Assembly: GCA_903916565.1 (NCBI GenBank)
Contig: CAIWXH010000276.1
Location: 1-39,890, forward strand
Direction of reading: 5' to 3'
From: an uncultured Oscillochloris sp.
GTDB taxonomy: Bacteria; Chloroflexota; Chloroflexia; Chloroflexales; Chloroflexaceae
Length of the DNA stretch: 39,890 nucleotides
The notes under the pieces are model-generated. The model was not told the origin of the DNA. It did no database searches and saw only the letters and a program-made list of their open reading frames with translations. This document shows, piece after piece, positions 1 through 7,139 of the stretch. The number at the start of each line of letters is the position of its first letter. Position 1 is the stretch's first letter. The translations under genes and the position numbers were made by a program.

Positions 1-175
1 CTGACCGGGCGGCTTGCTTCGCTCGCTGACCGGGCCGCTCGCTTCGCTCGCTGACCGGGCCGCTTGCTTCGCTCGCTGACCGGGCCGCTTGCTTCGCTCG
101 CTGACCGGGCCGCTTGCTTTGCTCGCTGACCGGGCGGCTTGCTTTGCTCGCTGACCGGGCCGCTTGCTTCGCTCG
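1..175. repeat. 25-bp tandem repeat array, at least seven units
   Basis: Seven head-to-tail 25-bp units begin at 1, 26, 51, 76, 101, 126 and 151, and the array is cut by the left edge of the window. The unit reads CTGACCGGGCCGCTTGCTTC followed by GCTCG, with only a few substitutions between units (C/G at position 11, T/C at 15, C/T at 20). There is no spacer between units, so it is a minisatellite and not a CRISPR array. It lies downstream of glpK, beyond the octamer array. No function is evident. Confidence 0.95.
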
Positions 176-360
176 CTGACAAGGGAACAAGGGGACAAGG
201 GGAGCCTAGCGGCGTCCCAGGGTGGTCTCCTTGTCCCCACGTCCCCGTGTCCCCACGTCCCCGTGTCCCCACGTCCCCGTGTCCCCACGTCCCCTCGTCC
301 CCACGTCCCCACGTCCCCTCGTCCCCGTGTCCCAGAGTGGTCCCCGCGTCCCCGTGTCCG
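176..360. repeat. GTCCCCNN octamer array with inverted GACAAGGGG flank
   Basis: Twelve consecutive 8-bp units of form GTCCCCNN run from 233 to 328 and decay toward 360. To their left, GGGGACAAGGGGAG (about 190-203) is partly inverted relative to CTCCTTGTCCCC (227-238), so a hairpin can form. The array ends only a few bases from the glpK stop codon at 365. In a glpK transcript it would therefore be read as repeated GGGGAC runs immediately after the stop, a sequence able to form G-quadruplexes. It shares its octamer core with the array at 27183-27222. Confidence 0.9.
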
Positions 361-364
361 AGCG

Positions 365-1861
365 CTACTCCACCCAATCGAAAGTGCGCGTCACCGCCTT
401 CTTCCAGCCCTTATAGAGCGCGGCCCGCTTCACATCGTCCATCGCGGGGTGCCAGGTGTGGTCAATCTGCCAGTTCTGGCGCATCTCGTCGGTGTTGTTC
501 CAGAAGCCCACGGCCAAGCCAGCGGCGTAGGCCGCACCGAGCGCCGTCGTCTCCGCCACCTGCGGGCGCACCACCGGCACGCCCAGCAGGTCGGACTGGA
601 ACTGCATCAGGGTGTTGTTGTAGACCATGCCGCCATCCACCTTGAGCGCCGTCAGCCGCACGCCCGAGTCCTGCTCCATCGCGTCAAGCACCTCGCGGGT
701 CTGGTACGCGGTCGCCTCAAGCACGGCGCGGGCGATGTGGCCCTTGGTCACATAGCGCGTCAGGCCGACAATCGCGCCACGGGCGTCCGAGCGCCAGTAC
801 GGCGCAAAGAGGCCCGAGAAGGCGGGCACAAAGTAGATGCCGCCGTTGTCCTCGACCAGATTCGCCAGCGCCTCAACCTCAGCCGAACTGGTGATCATGC
901 CCAGGTTGTCGCGCAGCCACTGCACCAACGCGCCGGTGATCGCAATCGAGCCTTCGAGCGCGTACACCGCTGGCTGGTCGCCGAACTTGTAGCAGAGCGT
1001 CGTGAGCAGGCCGCTCTTCGAGGGCACAATCTTCGTGCCGGTGTTGAGCAGCATAAACGAGCCGGTGCCGTAGGTGTTCTTGGCCTCGCCGGGGCTGTAG
1101 CAGGTCTGCCCGACCATCGCCGCCTGCTGATCGCCAAGGATGCCGGAGACGGGGATACCGGCCAAGTCGCCTTTGGCGGTGCCGTAGACCTGACTACTGG
1201 CGACAATAGTCGGCAGCATCTGGCGCGGAATGCCCATAAGGCCCAGAATCTCGTCGTCCCAGCTCAGCGTCTCCAGGTTCATCAGCATCGTGCGGCTAGC
1301 GTTCGTCACATCAGTCACATGCACGCCGCCGTCGGGGCCACCGGTGAGCCACCAGGTCACGAAGGTGTCAATATTGCCAAAGGCCAGCTCGCCAGCCTCG
1401 GCGGCAGCCTGCGCCCCGGCGACATTGTCCAGAATCCAACGAATCTTCGGGCCAGAGAAATAGGTCGCCAGTGGCAGGCCCACCTTGGCGCGGAAGCGAT
1501 CCTGACCGCCGTCAGCGGCCAGCGCGTTGCAGATCTGGTCGGTGCGCGTATCCTGCCAAACAATCGCATTGTAGACCGGGCGCCCCGTCTTGCGATTCCA
1601 GACCACCGCCGTCTCGCGCTGGTTGGTGATACCGACGGCGGCGATCTCCTTCACATCAATGTGGCCCTTCTGCAACGCGCCCCGAATCACGCCCTGAGTG
1701 CGCTCCCAAATCTCATCAGGGTTATGCTCAACCCAACCCGGCTTCGGGTAGATCTGCTCGTGCTCACGCTGATCAAAGCAAATCACGCTGCCCGCGTGGT
1801 CGAAGATCATACAGCGCGTGCTGGTCGTACCCTGGTCAATCGCGGCGACATACGTAGCCAT
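365..1861 (-). CDS. glpK: Glycerol kinase
   Basis: This is a 498-residue FGGY-family kinase that makes sn-glycerol 3-phosphate from cytoplasmic glycerol and ATP. The N-terminus shows the ATPase-fold phosphate loop [13 protein letters not shown], followed by [17 protein letters not shown] and the catalytic-region motif AIVWQDTRT. The C-terminal half carries [20 protein letters not shown] and [13 protein letters not shown], both typical of GlpK. Length matches the family (about 500). I chose the ATG at 1861 because AGGAG lies about 7 nt upstream and the protein then starts [11 protein letters not shown]; the frame stays open about 27 codons further upstream without family similarity. It is the last gene of the glpF-dhaK-dhaL-glpK cluster. 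Confidence 0.97.
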   Translation of the reverse strand: MATYVAAIDQGTTSTRCMIFDHAGSVICFDQREHEQIYPKPGWVEHNPDEIWERTQGVIRGALQKGHIDVKEIAAVGITNQRETAVVWNRKTGRPVYNAIVWQDTRTDQICNALAADGGQDRFRAKVGLPLATYFSGPKIRWILDNVAGAQAAAEAGELAFGNIDTFVTWWLTGGPDGGVHVTDVTNASRTMLMNLETLSWDDEILGLMGIPRQMLPTIVASSQVYGTAKGDLAGIPVSGILGDQQAAMVGQTCYSPGEAKNTYGTGSFMLLNTGTKIVPSKSGLLTTLCYKFGDQPAVYALEGSIAITGALVQWLRDNLGMITSSAEVEALANLVEDNGGIYFVPAFSGLFAPYWRSDARGAIVGLTRYVTKGHIARAVLEATAYQTREVLDAMEQDSGVRLTALKVDGGMVYNNTLMQFQSDLLGVPVVRPQVAETTALGAAYAAGLAVGFWNNTDEMRQNWQIDHTWHPAMDDVKRAALYKGWKKAVTRTFDWVE

Positions 1862-1913
1862 GAACGAGACTCCTTTGTCTACAGATCGGTATAAATGGGC
1901 CATCGGGCACCCA

Positions 1914-2555
1914 CTATGGTTGCAGCCCCTCGACCACATCAAGCAGCGCCCGCGCCATCAGATGGGCCGAGGTCGCCCCTGGATCCTGGTGTCCAATCGA
2001 GCGCTCGCCAAGGTACGAGGCGCGGCCCTTCGTCGCGAGCATAGGGATGGTGGCCTTCATTCCCGCCTCGCAGGCCGCCAGCGAGGTACGCAGGGCGGTG
2101 ACAAAATCATCGCCCGTGCCCAGCGCGGCCTTCAGCGCATCAACGCCGGGGCCAATCGCGTCAATCATCGTCTTCTCGCCACGGGTTGATTTTCCACGGC
2201 TCTGGATGCCCTCCAGCGCGGCCTCCAGCGCGACAACCACATCGTCGGGGCCAAGCTCGAAGCGGTCAGCCGTCGCCATGCCAGCCCTGAGAAACGCGGT
2301 GCCGTAGAGCGGCCCGCTGGCACCGCCAACCGTCGAGACCAGCGTGGAGCCGACGGTCTTGAGAATGGAGCCGACATCCTTATCGGCCACGCTCGTCAGC
2401 TTGCCAACCACGGTGCTAAAGCCTCGGTCGAGGTTTACGCCGTGGTCGGCGTCGCCAATCGCCGAGTCGAGCTGGGTCAGGTAGTCGCGCTGATCCTTGA
2501 TCCTGGCCGCGACCGTCTCGATGAATTTAATGACGTGCTCTGCTGTGATTTGCAT
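1914..2555 (-). CDS. dhaL: Dihydroxyacetone kinase subunit DhaL (ADP-binding)
   Basis: The 213-residue protein is the nucleotide-binding subunit that transfers a phosphoryl group to dihydroxyacetone held by Dha[17 protein letters not shown] near residue 33 contains the conserved Asp residues that coordinate Mg-ADP, and [17 protein letters not shown] (about 75-92) is the phosphate-binding loop region. The size matches the stand-alone DhaL of PTS-dependent systems (about 210) and not the fused ATP-dependent kinase. A GGAG lies about 7 nt before the ATG at 2555. The gene sits 22 bp downstream of dhaK and 52 bp upstream of glpK. The PTS-like donor subunit DhaM was not found in the window. Confidence 0.95.
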   Translation of the reverse strand: MQITAEHVIKFIETVAARIKDQRDYLTQLDSAIGDADHGVNLDRGFSTVVGKLTSVADKDVGSILKTVGSTLVSTVGGASGPLYGTAFLRAGMATADRFELGPDDVVVALEAALEGIQSRGKSTRGEKTMIDAIGPGVDALKAALGTGDDFVTALRTSLAACEAGMKATIPMLATKGRASYLGERSIGHQDPGATSAHLMARALLDVVEGLQP

Positions 2556-2577
2556 GGTCGGCTCCGTACATGGTGCG

Positions 2578-3579
2578 TTACAGACCCCAGCGCAGCGCCG
2601 GGGTCAGCACCGGGGCATCCCAAAATTTTGTCAGCTCAGCATCAAGCCGAAGCAAGGTGAACGAGCAGCCGGCCATGTCGAGTGAGGTGATGTAGTTGCC
2701 GATCAGCCTACGACTAATCGTGATCCCCTTGCCCTTGAGGATCTGGTTCAGCTCGTTGTACATCAGGTACAGTTCAATCAGCGGTGTGCCGCCCATGCCG
2801 TTGACGAAGGTGAGGACGCTGTCACCCCGTTTGAAGGGCAGATCCTCCAGAATAGGCGCGGCCAGCATCGCGGCAATCGCGCTGGCCCCAGCCAGCTTCA
2901 CCCGCCGCCGCCCCGGCTCGCCGTGAATGCCGACCCCGACCTCCATCTCGTCCTCAGGCAGATCGAAACCGGGCTTCCCGGCGTGCGGCACCGTACAGGC
3001 GGTCAGCGCCATGCCCATGGAGCGTCCCGCACCGTTCACCTTTTCGGCCAGCGCCTGAACGCTGGCTAAATCGGCACCCGCCTCGGCAGCCGCGCCGACG
3101 ATCTTCTCCAGCAAGACCGTCACGCCGACGCCGCGCCGTCCGGCGGTCCAGGTCGAGTTTTCGACCGCAACATCGTCATTCGTCACCACCGAGGCGACCA
3201 CGATACCCTCGGCGGCAGCCAGTTCAGCGGCCATCTCGAAGTTCATAATATCGCCAGTGTAGTTCTTGACGATGTGCAGCACGCCCTTCCCGCCATCAAC
3301 CGCCTTGGTGGCGGCCAACATCTGGTCAGGCACGGGCGAGGTGAAGACGGCCCCAGGGCAGGCGGCGTCAAGCATACCACGACCGACGAAGCCGCCGTGC
3401 ATTGGCTCGTGCCCCGATCCGCCGCCCGAGATGACGCCCACCTTGCCCCGCACCGGCGCGTCGGCGCGCACAATAACGTCGGGGTCGTAGTGAACCTTGA
3501 TCAGGTCAGGATGGGCGTCAGCCATACCGGCAAGGGCTTCCTTGACCACGTTCTCAGGCGCGTTGATCAGCTTCTTCAC
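2578..3579 (-). CDS. dhaK: Dihydroxyacetone kinase subunit DhaK
   Basis: This 333-residue subunit binds dihydroxyacetone. The motif [10 protein letters not shown] contains the histidine that in the family forms a covalent hemiaminal bond with the substrate, and [16 protein letters not shown] near the N-terminus is the conserved Gly-rich loop. [20 protein letters not shown] and [15 protein letters not shown] are also family hallmarks. I chose the GTG at 3579, giving [12 protein letters not shown], because known DhaK proteins start this way and GGAG lies about 9 nt upstream. A longer open frame to 3633 adds only unrelated residues. The gene is in an operon with glpF upstream and dhaL downstream. 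Confidence 0.96.
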   Translation of the reverse strand: MKKLINAPENVVKEALAGMADAHPDLIKVHYDPDVIVRADAPVRGKVGVISGGGSGHEPMHGGFVGRGMLDAACPGAVFTSPVPDQMLAATKAVDGGKGVLHIVKNYTGDIMNFEMAAELAAAEGIVVASVVTNDDVAVENSTWTAGRRGVGVTVLLEKIVGAAAEAGADLASVQALAEKVNGAGRSMGMALTACTVPHAGKPGFDLPEDEMEVGVGIHGEPGRRRVKLAGASAIAAMLAAPILEDLPFKRGDSVLTFVNGMGGTPLIELYLMYNELNQILKGKGITISRRLIGNYITSLDMAGCSFTLLRLDAELTKFWDAPVLTPALRWGL

Positions 3580-3648
3580 TGATGTATTCTCCGTTGCATT
3601 GGATGCGCGTGGGCGCGACCATGCCGCGCCCATTGCGAACGACTCCGC

Positions 3649-4356
3649 CTACGCCGGAACCAGCACCTTAAACAGCACCGCGCCGACAATGGCCCCGATA
3701 ATCGGCCCGACCACTGGAATCCACGCATACTCCCAGTCCGAACTGCCCTTGTTGGGGATGGGCAAGAGGAAGTGAGCGATACGCGGCCCAAGGTCACGAG
3801 CGGGGTTCAGCGCATACCCGGTGGGCCCGCCCAGGCTCAGGCCCAGACTCCAGATCAAGATGCCGACAAAATACGGGTTGAAGGGCTGGGTCTTCCCAAG
3901 CACCTTCAGGATCATGTTCACAATGAAGATCAGCGCAAAGGTCGCAATCGCTTCCGTCAGCAAGTTATTGACCGGATTGCGGATCGCAGGGCCAGTGCTG
4001 AACACCGCCAGTTTCGCGCCACCGTCAGGCGTCTCGCGGAAATGATCCATATACGCAAGCCAGACCAGCACCGCGCCGATGAACGCGCCGACGAATTGAC
4101 CAGCAATGTTGAGCAGCGCCTTGGGAGCGTCTCCGCCAGTGATGATGCTGGCGATCTCGCCAGCCGGGTTGAGCGAGCCAGGGCCACCGAGGGCACCTGA
4201 GGTCATGGCACCGCAGAAGACCGCGAAGGCCCACCCCGCCGTAATCACGATCCAGCCCGAGCTATTGCCCTTCGTCTTGTTGAGCACCACGTTCGCGACC
4301 ACGCCATCGCCGAGCAGGATCAAGATCATTGTGCCGAACATCTCTGCCAGAAACAT
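3649..4356 (-). CDS. glpF: Aquaglyceroporin (glycerol uptake facilitator)
   Basis: This 235-residue MIP-family channel has six hydrophobic segments and two NPA boxes: SLNPAGEI in the first half and LNPARDLGPR in the second. The Asp after the second NPAR is the signature of glycerol-conducting members, as opposed to strict water channels. The context (glpK, dhaK, dhaL) agrees. I placed the start at the ATG at 4356 (MFLAEMFGT) because AGGAG lies about 9 nt upstream; an ATG five codons earlier at 4371 has no good ribosome-binding site. The first NPA is followed by Gly where Val is common, which may affect pore geometry. Confidence 0.93.
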   Translation of the reverse strand: MFLAEMFGTMILILLGDGVVANVVLNKTKGNSSGWIVITAGWAFAVFCGAMTSGALGGPGSLNPAGEIASIITGGDAPKALLNIAGQFVGAFIGAVLVWLAYMDHFRETPDGGAKLAVFSTGPAIRNPVNNLLTEAIATFALIFIVNMILKVLGKTQPFNPYFVGILIWSLGLSLGGPTGYALNPARDLGPRIAHFLLPIPNKGSSDWEYAWIPVVGPIIGAIVGAVLFKVLVPA

Positions 4357-5041
4357 GGCTGTGCTCCTCATGATGTGCGGGCTGCCATAGCCCACACAGT
4401 GCAAATCCCGGATGTCCCTTGTCAGCGTACGCGGCCCAAAGCGCATCGTAACGCGCTTGAGCGTGGCTATAGACGATCTCCCACGCGATCTGGCATGACC
4501 CCGCGCATGCCTCGCCCCGGTCTTGGCCGCGCCAAAGCCAGCCTCGCTGCCAGCAGGCGGCGGCGTCTCACCCCCTCTCGAAAACGGGGCGCAACAAACA
4601 CATGGCACAGCGCACCGGAGCCTACACCGCTGCAATGCTTCGCACTAGGAAGCCACAGCCGTGGAGTTATGCGCCATACACGGATGGACGCAAAAGGGCG
4701 CAGCCAGAGCCTAGCAATGTGCCCCTTGGCGTGCTAGATTGTCTGGTTACGTCAACTTCTGCTGGGTGGGAAGGGATGTTGAAAACGGGAGAGATGCGTA
4801 GCAGGAGAGAGTCGCCTCATTGCGCCCTCCATCATAGTGCGGCGTTAGACAAGGTTTCAGGTGCCAGGCTTCAGGTCTCAGGCCGAACACATCAGCAATG
4901 CCTGTGCGTGCCCAAACTGTAAAGTTTCCGCGAACCTTGTCTTAGTGTATGAACTTTAACCGCTTAGGTGGTGCAATCATAACAGTCGCTCACCCGAGCG
5001 TCAAGAGGGGCGAAGGCTTGGCAGCCACAAGATTTGTTTCA
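4357..5041. other. 685-bp intergenic region between glpF and the dhaR-like gene
   Basis: No convincing gene was found here. Plus-strand frames of 94-120 codons lack ribosome-binding sites and recognisable similarity. The region should hold the glpF-dhaKL-glpK promoter and the regulator's binding sites, but I could not point to a clear -35/-10 pair. A 94-bp dispersed repeat occupies 4848-4941. Confidence 0.6.
4848..4941 (-). repeat. 94-bp dispersed MITE-like repeat, copy 1
   Basis: The element starts GACAAGGTTTCAGG and ends CGCGAACCTTGTC, so its termini are inverted repeats of GACAAGGTT. It is flanked by TTA at 4845-4847 and TTA at 4942-4944, consistent with a 3-bp target-site duplication. 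Taking copy 3 as forward, this copy is inverted: the CTGAAAC heptads are at the left and the CAGTTTGGGCA-like core is at the right. It encodes nothing. Confidence 0.85.
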
Positions 5042-6946
5042 CTATTGAAACATCCTGATGAAATCCTCCTTGGCGATCCCGTAGCGCACCATCTTTCGCC
5101 ACAGGGTTGCGCGGCTGACGCCCAACAGCGCAGCAGTGCGCCCCAGGTGCCCGCTCGCCTGTCGCCCAGCGCGCAGAATAGCCTCCCGCTCGCTCAACCG
5201 GCTGCTCTCGTCAAGGCTGGCCGTCGCTGGTGGTTCAAGGGGTGCCGCAACCCGCACCACGGCGGTCGGCAGATCCTCAAGCGTGATCACACTCTTCTCG
5301 CGCCCAGCCAGCGCCCGCTCAAGGGTCAGCTCAAGCTCGCGCACATTCCCAGGCCACGGGTAGGCCCGCAGCGCCTGGAGCGCCTCAGGGGCCAGAGCCA
5401 CCTGACGCCCAACCCGCTCGCCAATCACCTGGAGCAGTTGGCTCACCAGCAGCAGCAGGTCATCGCCGCGCTGGCGTAGCGGCGGGATCGCGACCGTCAG
5501 CGTACTCAGGCGGGCGAAGAGATCAGCGCGGAAACGACCTTCGTAGACCTGCCGCTCGATGTCGGCACCAGCGGTGGCGATCACGCGCACATCAATTGGC
5601 AAGGGCCGCGTGCCGTCACTGCGGATGATCCGGCGCATCTCAATCGTACGCAGCAGCGCCGTCTGAAGCTCAGGCGGCAGCGCCCCTACCTCCTGTAGAT
5701 AAAGCACACCGCCCTGCGCCAGTTCGATCTTGCCGGGACGGCCCGACGATCCAGGGCGCAACGGGTCGCCCTCAAGCCCAAAGAGTTCGCTGGCCAACAG
5801 CGGTCTGGGCACTGTGGCGCAGTTCAGGCCAACAAACGGCATCCCGGCTCGCCGACTGGCGTTATGGATCGCCTGCGCCAGAATCTCTTTACCCACACCG
5901 GGTTCGCCCCACAAGAGCACACTGCCCGCTGCACGCGCCGCCAGATGGGCTTGACGCAGGGCCAGCAGCATCGCCGGACTCTGCCCAATAATATCGCGGA
6001 AGGTGAAGCGCGCCTCGGCACCCACCACCCGCTGCACCAGTTGATGGATGCTTTGGGCCAGGCGCAACGTCACCAGCGCACCCAGATAGCGCTCACCGCC
6101 ATCGTGAACGGGCCGTACCGCACCGAGCAGCGCCAGCGTCCCCTTGCGCTCCTGCCAGACCAACTCTTGCTCGGCCAGTTCCTCGCAGCGGGCCAGCGCC
6201 AGACGCACCAGGGGCGGCGGGTTCAGGCTCTCGGTAAACGACCGCCCAGCCACGGCACGCCTGCTGACCCCCAGCAGTTCGGCGGCGCGCCGGTTGATCC
6301 GGCGCACCTCATCGCCGGGGCCGACAAAGATCAGCCCCTCGCTCATCGCTTCAAGAGTGGCGTACAGCTCGGCCAGATGATCATTCGCCTCAGTCAGCAA
6401 CTCGTCGGCGCGCAGTTGATGATGCAGCGCTTGGGCCGCCGCAATCGCCAGCCCAAGCGTGTGCGGGTGTGCCTCGGCGGCGGTCGTAATGATCGCCAGA
6501 GCGCCCAGAGGCTGCCCGCCCACCGCAAAGAGCGGGGCCGCAGCGAAGGCCAGCGGGCGCAAACGCACGCTGTGGTGATCCGCACCCACCGTCTGCACGG
6601 GCAGCGCCTCGCGCAGCGCCAAATCAACCGCGTTGGTGCCAGCCCGTGCCTCATCGAGATGCGTCGGCGGCGCTACCCCACACGCCCGGGCCAGACGCAC
6701 CAACGCGGGGTCGCCCTCTAGCTCGATTGCCACCGCCGCCGGATCCGCCAGCAACACGGCAAAGCCCGGACGCTCGACAAGCTGGTAAAGATCTTCGATG
6801 GAAGAGCGGGCCTGCGCCACAAACTGCTGCTGCCCCGGCGCTAGCGCTGGGGCCGGGGGTGGACACAGGTCAGGATCCAGACCAGCGGCGCAACAGCGCC
6901 GCAACGAGCGGAGAATCGGGGGCGTCGGCTTCAGGTGTGGCTCCAT
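5042..6946 (-). CDS. dhaR: DhaR-like activator (GAF-PAS-AAA+-Fis HTH)
   Basis: This 634-residue regulator has the layout of enterobacterial DhaR: a GAF-like sensor (about 30-195), a PAS domain (about 205-320), an AAA+ domain (about 330-560) and a Fis-type helix-turn-helix near the C-terminus (TAALLGVSRATLWRKMVRYGI). The Walker A loop GEPGVGKE is intact. Walker B reads GGVLYLQEVG, with Gln where active enhancer-binding proteins have Asp, and the GAFTGA sigma54-contact loop is replaced by an unrelated GDPLRPGSSG stretch. It should therefore not work as a sigma54 activator, as is known for E. coli DhaR. Its position upstream of glpF-dhaKL-glpK suggests control of that cluster. I prefer the ATG at 6946; a TTG at 6976 lies within a repeat. 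Confidence 0.82.
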   Translation of the reverse strand: MEPHLKPTPPILRSLRRCCAAGLDPDLCPPPAPALAPGQQQFVAQARSSIEDLYQLVERPGFAVLLADPAAVAIELEGDPALVRLARACGVAPPTHLDEARAGTNAVDLALREALPVQTVGADHHSVRLRPLAFAAAPLFAVGGQPLGALAIITTAAEAHPHTLGLAIAAAQALHHQLRADELLTEANDHLAELYATLEAMSEGLIFVGPGDEVRRINRRAAELLGVSRRAVAGRSFTESLNPPPLVRLALARCEELAEQELVWQERKGTLALLGAVRPVHDGGERYLGALVTLRLAQSIHQLVQRVVGAEARFTFRDIIGQSPAMLLALRQAHLAARAAGSVLLWGEPGVGKEILAQAIHNASRRAGMPFVGLNCATVPRPLLASELFGLEGDPLRPGSSGRPGKIELAQGGVLYLQEVGALPPELQTALLRTIEMRRIIRSDGTRPLPIDVRVIATAGADIERQVYEGRFRADLFARLSTLTVAIPPLRQRGDDLLLLVSQLLQVIGERVGRQVALAPEALQALRAYPWPGNVRELELTLERALAGREKSVITLEDLPTAVVRVAAPLEPPATASLDESSRLSEREAILRAGRQASGHLGRTAALLGVSRATLWRKMVRYGIAKEDFIRMFQ

Positions 6947-6971
6947 AGCGTGCGTCACCGTAGCGGCGTAA

Positions 6972-7065
6972 GCCAAGGTTTCAGGTGTCGGGTTTCAGGT
7001 TTCAGGCCGAACGCATCAGCAAGCTCTGTGCGTGCCCAAACGGTAAACTATCCACGAACATCGTC
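6972..7065 (-). repeat. 94-bp dispersed MITE-like repeat, copy 2
   Basis: This copy has exactly the same length as copies 1, 3 and 6 but decayed ends: it starts GCCAAGGTTTCAGG and ends GAACATCGTC. The interior, with GTGCGTGCCCAAAC and repeated TTTCAGG heptads, clearly matches copy 1 in the same orientation. Flanks are TAA and TCA, so no target duplication remains. It lies immediately upstream of the dhaR-like gene. Confidence 0.8.
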
Positions 7066-7081
7066 TCAGCGACCAGAATCA

Positions 7082-7131
7082 GATGCAGGCGGAAGGCCGA
7101 CCGTCACAACGGTCGGCCTTCCGCCTGCATC
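7082..7131 (-). terminator. Perfect 22-bp hairpin downstream of the sensor kinase
   Basis: Bases 7082-7103 and 7110-7131 are perfectly complementary, leaving a 6-nt loop. The stem is very GC-rich (GCAGGCGGAAGGCCGACC core). It lies 8 bp after the stop codon of the sensor kinase gene and before the dhaR-like gene. No T-tract follows on either strand, so a classical intrinsic terminator is not assured. It may instead stabilise the transcript's 3' end or be a palindromic repeat. Confidence 0.7.
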
Positions 7132-7139
7132 GTTCCAGA

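Noticed and set aside
1-175. CRISPR array
   Set aside because: The 25-bp units are directly adjacent with no unique spacers, and no cas gene is present.
164-1894. Long plus-strand open frame of 576 codons over glpK
   Set aside because: It is antisense to glpK, which matches its family along its whole length. High GC content at third positions keeps opposite frames open. The product is rich in Arg, His and Ala without motifs.
2578-3633. Longer DhaK start at 3633
   Set aside because: The added 18 residues do not resemble DhaK; the GTG at 3579 has a ribosome-binding site and gives the normal N-terminus.
4602-4922. 106-codon plus-strand frame in the glpF-dhaR gap
   Set aside because: It has no ribosome-binding site, no recognisable similarity, and its end is made of the 94-bp repeat.
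5042-6946. Sigma54-dependent activator in the usual sense
   Set aside because: The GAFTGA loop is absent and Walker B is altered, so it is better described as DhaR-like and sigma54-independent.
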